Assembly (NCBI GenBank): GCA_030729445.1
Contig: JANQXJ010000086.1
Span: 9,807-26,540 of the forward strand
Length of the DNA: 16,734 bases
Origin: Limnohabitans sp.
GTDB lineage: Bacteria; Pseudomonadota; Gammaproteobacteria; Burkholderiales; Burkholderiaceae_C
Direction of reading: 5' to 3'
The number at the start of each line of letters is the position of its first letter. Positions within the stretch are counted from its first letter, which is position 1. Shown here in pieces: positions 13,734 through 16,734 of the stretch. Position numbers and translations under genes: made by a program. The notes under the pieces were generated by a model, which did no database searches, was not told where the DNA came from, and was given only the letters and a program-made list of their open reading frames with translations.

Positions 13734-15797
13734 ATGGCCATCCCCCAGTCTTTCATCCAAGAGCTGCTGTCCCGCGTCGACGTGGTCGACATCGTGGGCA
13801 AGTACGTGCAGCTCAAGAAAGGCGGCGCCAACTTCATGGGCCTGTGCCCATTTCATGGCGAAAAATCCCCCAGCTTCAGCGTCAGCCCCACCAAGCAGTT
13901 TTTCCACTGCTTTGGCTGTGGCAAGAACGGCAATGCCATCGGCTTTTTGATGGAGCACGCAGGCATGACCTTCATCGAAGCCGTGAAAGACCTGGCCCAA
14001 CAAACCGGCATGGTGGTGCCCGAAGAGCAGCAGTCACCCGAAGACCGCGCCCGTGCCGCCGCCGCCAAAGCCAAACAAGACAGTCTGAGCGATGTGCTCG
14101 AAAAAGCAGGCGAGGCTTACCGCGAGCAGCTCAAGATCACCCCGCACGCCATCGACTACCTCAAAGGCCGGGGTCTGTCGGGCCTGATTGCCAAGCGCTT
14201 TGGCCTGGGCTACGCACCCGAGGGCTGGCGCTCTCTGGCGAGCATCTTCCCCAAATACGACGACCCGCTCTTGGCCGAATCGGGCTTGGTGATCGTCAAC
14301 GAAGAAGATGACAAACGCTACGACCGTTTTCGGGACCGCATCATGTTCCCGATCCGCAACATCAAGGGCGAGTGCATCGGCTTTGGCGGGCGGGTGATCG
14401 GCAGCGGAACGCCCAAATACTTGAACTCACCCGAAACCCCGGTCTTCCACAAAGGCCGCGAACTGTATGGCCTGTACGAAGCCCGCGAAGCCCTGCACAG
14501 CGCGGGCTATGTGCTCGTGACGGAAGGCTATATGGACGTGGTGGCCCTGGCCCAACTGGGCTTTGCCAACGCGGTGGCCACCTTGGGTACGGCCTGCACG
14601 CCCGACCATGTGCAAAAGCTCTTTCGCTTCACCGACTCGGTGGTCTTCAGCTTTGACGGCGACGGCGCAGGCCGCCGCGCCGCCCGCAAGGCGCTCGACG
14701 GCGCCCTGCCCTACGCCACCGATGTGCGCAGCATCAAGTTCTTGTTCTTGCCCGCCGAGCACGACCCCGACAGCTATGTGCGCGAGTTTGGTCAAGAGGC
14801 TTTTGCCGAGCAGATCAAACAGGCCATGCCCCTGTCGCGCTTTTTGATCGAAGCGGCCAGCGTCGACTGCGACCTGCAAAGCGCGGAAGGCCGCGCTCGG
14901 CTGTCCAGCCAGGCCCGACCGCTGTGGCAGCTGCTGCCCGACGGCGCACTCAAACAGCAACTGCTGTCAGAACTGGCGCAACTCATCCAGCTGGAAACCG
15001 CGGGGCTTGAAAAACTCTGGGGCCAACAAGCGGCCAGTGACCAACGCTTTGCACCCGCGGCACGCAATGCGGCCACAGCCGCACCCCAGGCGCCCAACGC
15101 GGCCTTCAGCCAAGCGGCCAGCGCTGGGCATGACGACTACCCCCAGTTTGAGCCGCACTACGGCGAGCCACCAGCCTGGTCGGGCGCCAACACGTTTGCG
15201 CCGTCCAACGGCAACAGCCACTGGAAAAACAAAAACCCCAACTGGACGCCGGGCAGCAAGTTTGGCAACAGCAAATACAAACGCGAGCAACCCCCGGTCT
15301 ACACCGGCCCGCGCACCGTGCCCGCCAGCCGGGCCGACCACGCCGCCCGCCTGCTGCTGGGCAATATGGCGCTGTGGGAAACGCTGGCAGGCGAAGACCA
15401 CGCCATGCTGTGCGCCCTGCCCGCGCCGCACGGCCCACTGTTTGCGTGGCTCGAATCGGAGTTCCATGAACAAGGGGCGTTGGGCTGGTCCACCTTGCGC
15501 GAGCACATGCAAGGCCAGCCTTTTGCCGAAGACGCCACGCGCTGGATGGCACAAGACAAACTCAATGCCGTGGCTGGCAGCGAAGACGCCACCCCGCCCG
15601 ACCCGCAAGAAGCCCGGCAGGAACTGCGCCGCTTGCTCACCCTGCTGATGATCGACCGCCTCAAGCAGCTCGAAACCGAAGCCTTGACGCAGGCCAGCAG
15701 CGGGCAAGACCCCGAAGCCCAGCAGCGTTGGCGCAGCCTGCACGAGCGCCGCAAAGCGCTGATGGCAGCGGCCGCCTTGTTGCAAGAGTCATCCTGA
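13734..15797 (+). CDS. dnaG: DNA primase
   Basis: The 687-residue protein makes RNA primers at the replication fork. The N-terminal zinc-binding domain has Cys38, His41, Cys59 and Cys62 (LCPFHGEKSPSF...FHCFGCGKNG). The RNA polymerase domain follows (DRFRDRIMFPIRN, FGGRVI, KYLNSPETPVFHKG), with the TOPRIM motifs VTEGYMDVVAL and SFDGDGAGRRAARKAL, whose acidic residues bind metal. A long low-complexity Ala/Asn/Pro/Lys linker (about residues 440-540) leads to a C-terminal helical region expected to contact DnaB helicase. This makes it longer than E. coli DnaG (about 581). The start at 13734 matches the family N-terminus MAIPQSFIQELLSRVDVVDIVG. It has no rpsU upstream and no rpoD downstream. Confidence 0.97.
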   Translation: MAIPQSFIQELLSRVDVVDIVGKYVQLKKGGANFMGLCPFHGEKSPSFSVSPTKQFFHCFGCGKNGNAIGFLMEHAGMTFIEAVKDLAQQTGMVVPEEQQSPEDRARAAAAKAKQDSLSDVLEKAGEAYREQLKITPHAIDYLKGRGLSGLIAKRFGLGYAPEGWRSLASIFPKYDDPLLAESGLVIVNEEDDKRYDRFRDRIMFPIRNIKGECIGFGGRVIGSGTPKYLNSPETPVFHKGRELYGLYEAREALHSAGYVLVTEGYMDVVALAQLGFANAVATLGTACTPDHVQKLFRFTDSVVFSFDGDGAGRRAARKALDGALPYATDVRSIKFLFLPAEHDPDSYVREFGQEAFAEQIKQAMPLSRFLIEAASVDCDLQSAEGRARLSSQARPLWQLLPDGALKQQLLSELAQLIQLETAGLEKLWGQQAASDQRFAPAARNAATAAPQAPNAAFSQAASAGHDDYPQFEPHYGEPPAWSGANTFAPSNGNSHWKNKNPNWTPGSKFGNSKYKREQPPVYTGPRTVPASRADHAARLLLGNMALWETLAGEDHAMLCALPAPHGPLFAWLESEFHEQGALGWSTLREHMQGQPFAEDATRWMAQDKLNAVAGSEDATPPDPQEARQELRRLLTLLMIDRLKQLETEALTQASSGQDPEAQQRWRSLHERRKALMAAAALLQESS

Positions 15798-15841
15798 ACA
15801 CCCCGGCCTCGCAGGGTGCTTGAGCAAGGCCTTGTTCGCGC

Positions 15842-16609
15842 TTACTTGTCCAGCAGCTGGTTGAACTTTTCCGCCTCAAAGGACTCGCGGGTGGCCGCAT
15901 CACCGGGCATGGCCAGCTGCTGCTGCGCACACAACTGCTCCAGCGCTTTCCAGATCATGGCGATCTGGTGTTCCTGCCCGGCGGCGTTGTCAATCAAACC
16001 ACGCAAAGCCTGGCTCACCGGGTCGTCGTCTTGCGTGATGCCATAGGCGTTGAACTTGCGCTCGGTGCCCGACACATCGGCACTCTCACCCGCCTTGGAC
16101 GGGATGATGCGTGCCGGAATGCCCACCGCTGTAGCCCCGGCTGGCACAGGTTTGATGACCACCGCATTGCTGCCGATCTTGGCGCCATCGCCCACCTCAA
16201 AACCGCCCAGCACCTTGGCCCCGGCGCTCACGACCACGTCTTTGCCGAGTGTGGGGTGGCGTTTGGCACCTTTGTACAGCGATGTGCCGCCCAAGGTCAC
16301 GCCTTGGTAAATCGTGCAGCCGTCGCCAATCTCGGCCGTCTCACCCACCACCACACCCATGGCGTGGTCAAAAAACACGCGCTCGCCAATCTTGGCGCCG
16401 GGGTGGATCTCGATGCCTGTGAGCCCACGCGAAATGTGCGAGATGAAACGCCCCAGCCACTTGAACCCGTGGTTCCAGCACCAGTGCGCCCGGCGGTGCA
16501 ACACCAAAGCGTGCAGGCCCGGGTAACAGGTCAGCACCTCCCAAGCGGTGCGTGCTGCGGGGTCCCGGTCAAGGATGCATTGGATGTCGGAGCGAAGACG
16601 AGAAAACAT
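15842..16609 (-). CDS. cysE: Serine O-acetyltransferase
   Basis: The 255-residue enzyme acetylates L-serine with acetyl-CoA, the first committed step of cysteine synthesis. An N-terminal helical part (MFSRLRSDIQCILDRDPAARTAWEVL) precedes the left-handed beta-helix of hexapeptide repeats (IEIHPGAKIGERVFFDHAMGVVVGETAEIGDGCTIYQG). The catalytic His is in FFDHAMGVVVGETA, and VTLGGTSLYKGAKRHPTLG forms the substrate loop. A charged tail of about 70 residues follows, ending in FNQLLDK rather than the E. coli-type terminal Ile, so the C-terminal contact with cysteine synthase is probably different. It lies 11 bases after the trmJ stop and is likely in one transcript with it. Confidence 0.95.
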   Translation of the reverse strand: MFSRLRSDIQCILDRDPAARTAWEVLTCYPGLHALVLHRRAHWCWNHGFKWLGRFISHISRGLTGIEIHPGAKIGERVFFDHAMGVVVGETAEIGDGCTIYQGVTLGGTSLYKGAKRHPTLGKDVVVSAGAKVLGGFEVGDGAKIGSNAVVIKPVPAGATAVGIPARIIPSKAGESADVSGTERKFNAYGITQDDDPVSQALRGLIDNAAGQEHQIAMIWKALEQLCAQQQLAMPGDAATRESFEAEKFNQLLDK

Positions 16610-16620
16610 AGGGCTCGAGT

Positions 16621-16734
16621 CTATCGCTTGCTTGGGCTTTTGGATTCAGCGGTCTGAATCATGGCCTTGGCCACCCCGCGCAAGATGTGGATTTCTTCCG
16701 GGCTCAAGTCAGCCCGGTTGAACAACTGGTTCAG
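16621..16734 (-). CDS. trmJ: tRNA (cytidine/uridine-2'-O)-methyltransferase TrmJ, C-terminal end (5' end outside the window)
   Basis: The minus strand is open from the window edge to the TAG at 16623-16621 and encodes the last 37 residues. LNQLFNRADLSPEEIHILRGVAKAM resembles the C-terminal helical segment of the SPOUT methyltransferase TrmJ, which modifies position 32 of tRNAs (E. coli has a similar LFxRAxLxxxExxxLRGIL stretch). A short Lys/Ser tail ends the protein. The catalytic domain is not visible, so the call rests on this segment and on the frequent trmJ-cysE neighbourhood in Burkholderiales. Confidence 0.7.
   Translation of the reverse strand: MNQLFNRADLSPEEIHILRGVAKAMIQTAESKSPSKR

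Noticed and set aside
15798..15841. Possible bidirectional terminator between dnaG and cysE
   Set aside because: Only a 5-bp stem (CACCC/GGGTG) and the palindrome CAAGGCCTTG are present, without T-runs on either strand.

Overview
The window looks like chromosomal DNA of a GC-rich betaproteobacterium. The protein flavour and gene set (RHH protein with a Lys-rich N-terminal side, NagK-like FAH protein, DctP-Q-M TRAP system, trmJ-cysE pair) suggest Burkholderiales, probably Comamonadaceae. This placement is by recognition, not by a search. The window is densely coded. I see no tRNA, rRNA, CRISPR array, insertion sequence or phage genes.

Positions 1-5436 read as a phosphorus-economy block, almost all on the minus strand. 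In transcription order it holds a PhnZ-like HD-domain oxygenase (phosphonate breakdown), an OlsB-like N-acyltransferase (ornithine-lipid family), a metallophosphoesterase of the LpxH/PlcP type translationally coupled to it, then polyphosphate kinase ppk1 and the phosphohistidine phosphatase sixA. A Pho-box-like direct repeat lies upstream of ppk1, ten bases before a -10-like hexamer, the spacing I recall for E. coli phoA. A weaker copy of the same layout precedes the PhnZ-like gene. At the left edge is the end of a ribbon-helix-helix protein gene.

Positions 5579-8154 hold a DUF4743-type Nudix hydrolase, possibly with a short leader ORF, a small ABM-fold protein, a MarR-type regulator, and divergently from it a fumarylacetoacetate-hydrolase-family protein close to fumarylpyruvate hydrolase (gentisate pathway).

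Positions 8155-11901 are a TRAP transporter operon (dctP, dctQ, dctM) ending in a zinc-ribbon Nudix gene only two bases after dctM. It is preceded by a 252-base AT-rich control region with several inverted repeats, including a 20-bp palindrome placed between candidate -35 and -10 boxes. A terminator-like hairpin lies between dctP and dctQ.

Positions 11941-16734 hold an acyl-CoA synthetase (minus strand), the divergent DNA primase gene dnaG, and convergently cysE with the 3' end of trmJ. The rpoD gene that commonly follows dnaG is not there.

The most interesting reading is that the left block joins phosphonate use, phosphorus-free membrane lipid synthesis, phospholipid turnover and polyphosphate storage in one phosphate-responsive cluster. 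The genes are visible in the sequence. The joint function and PhoB control are inference.
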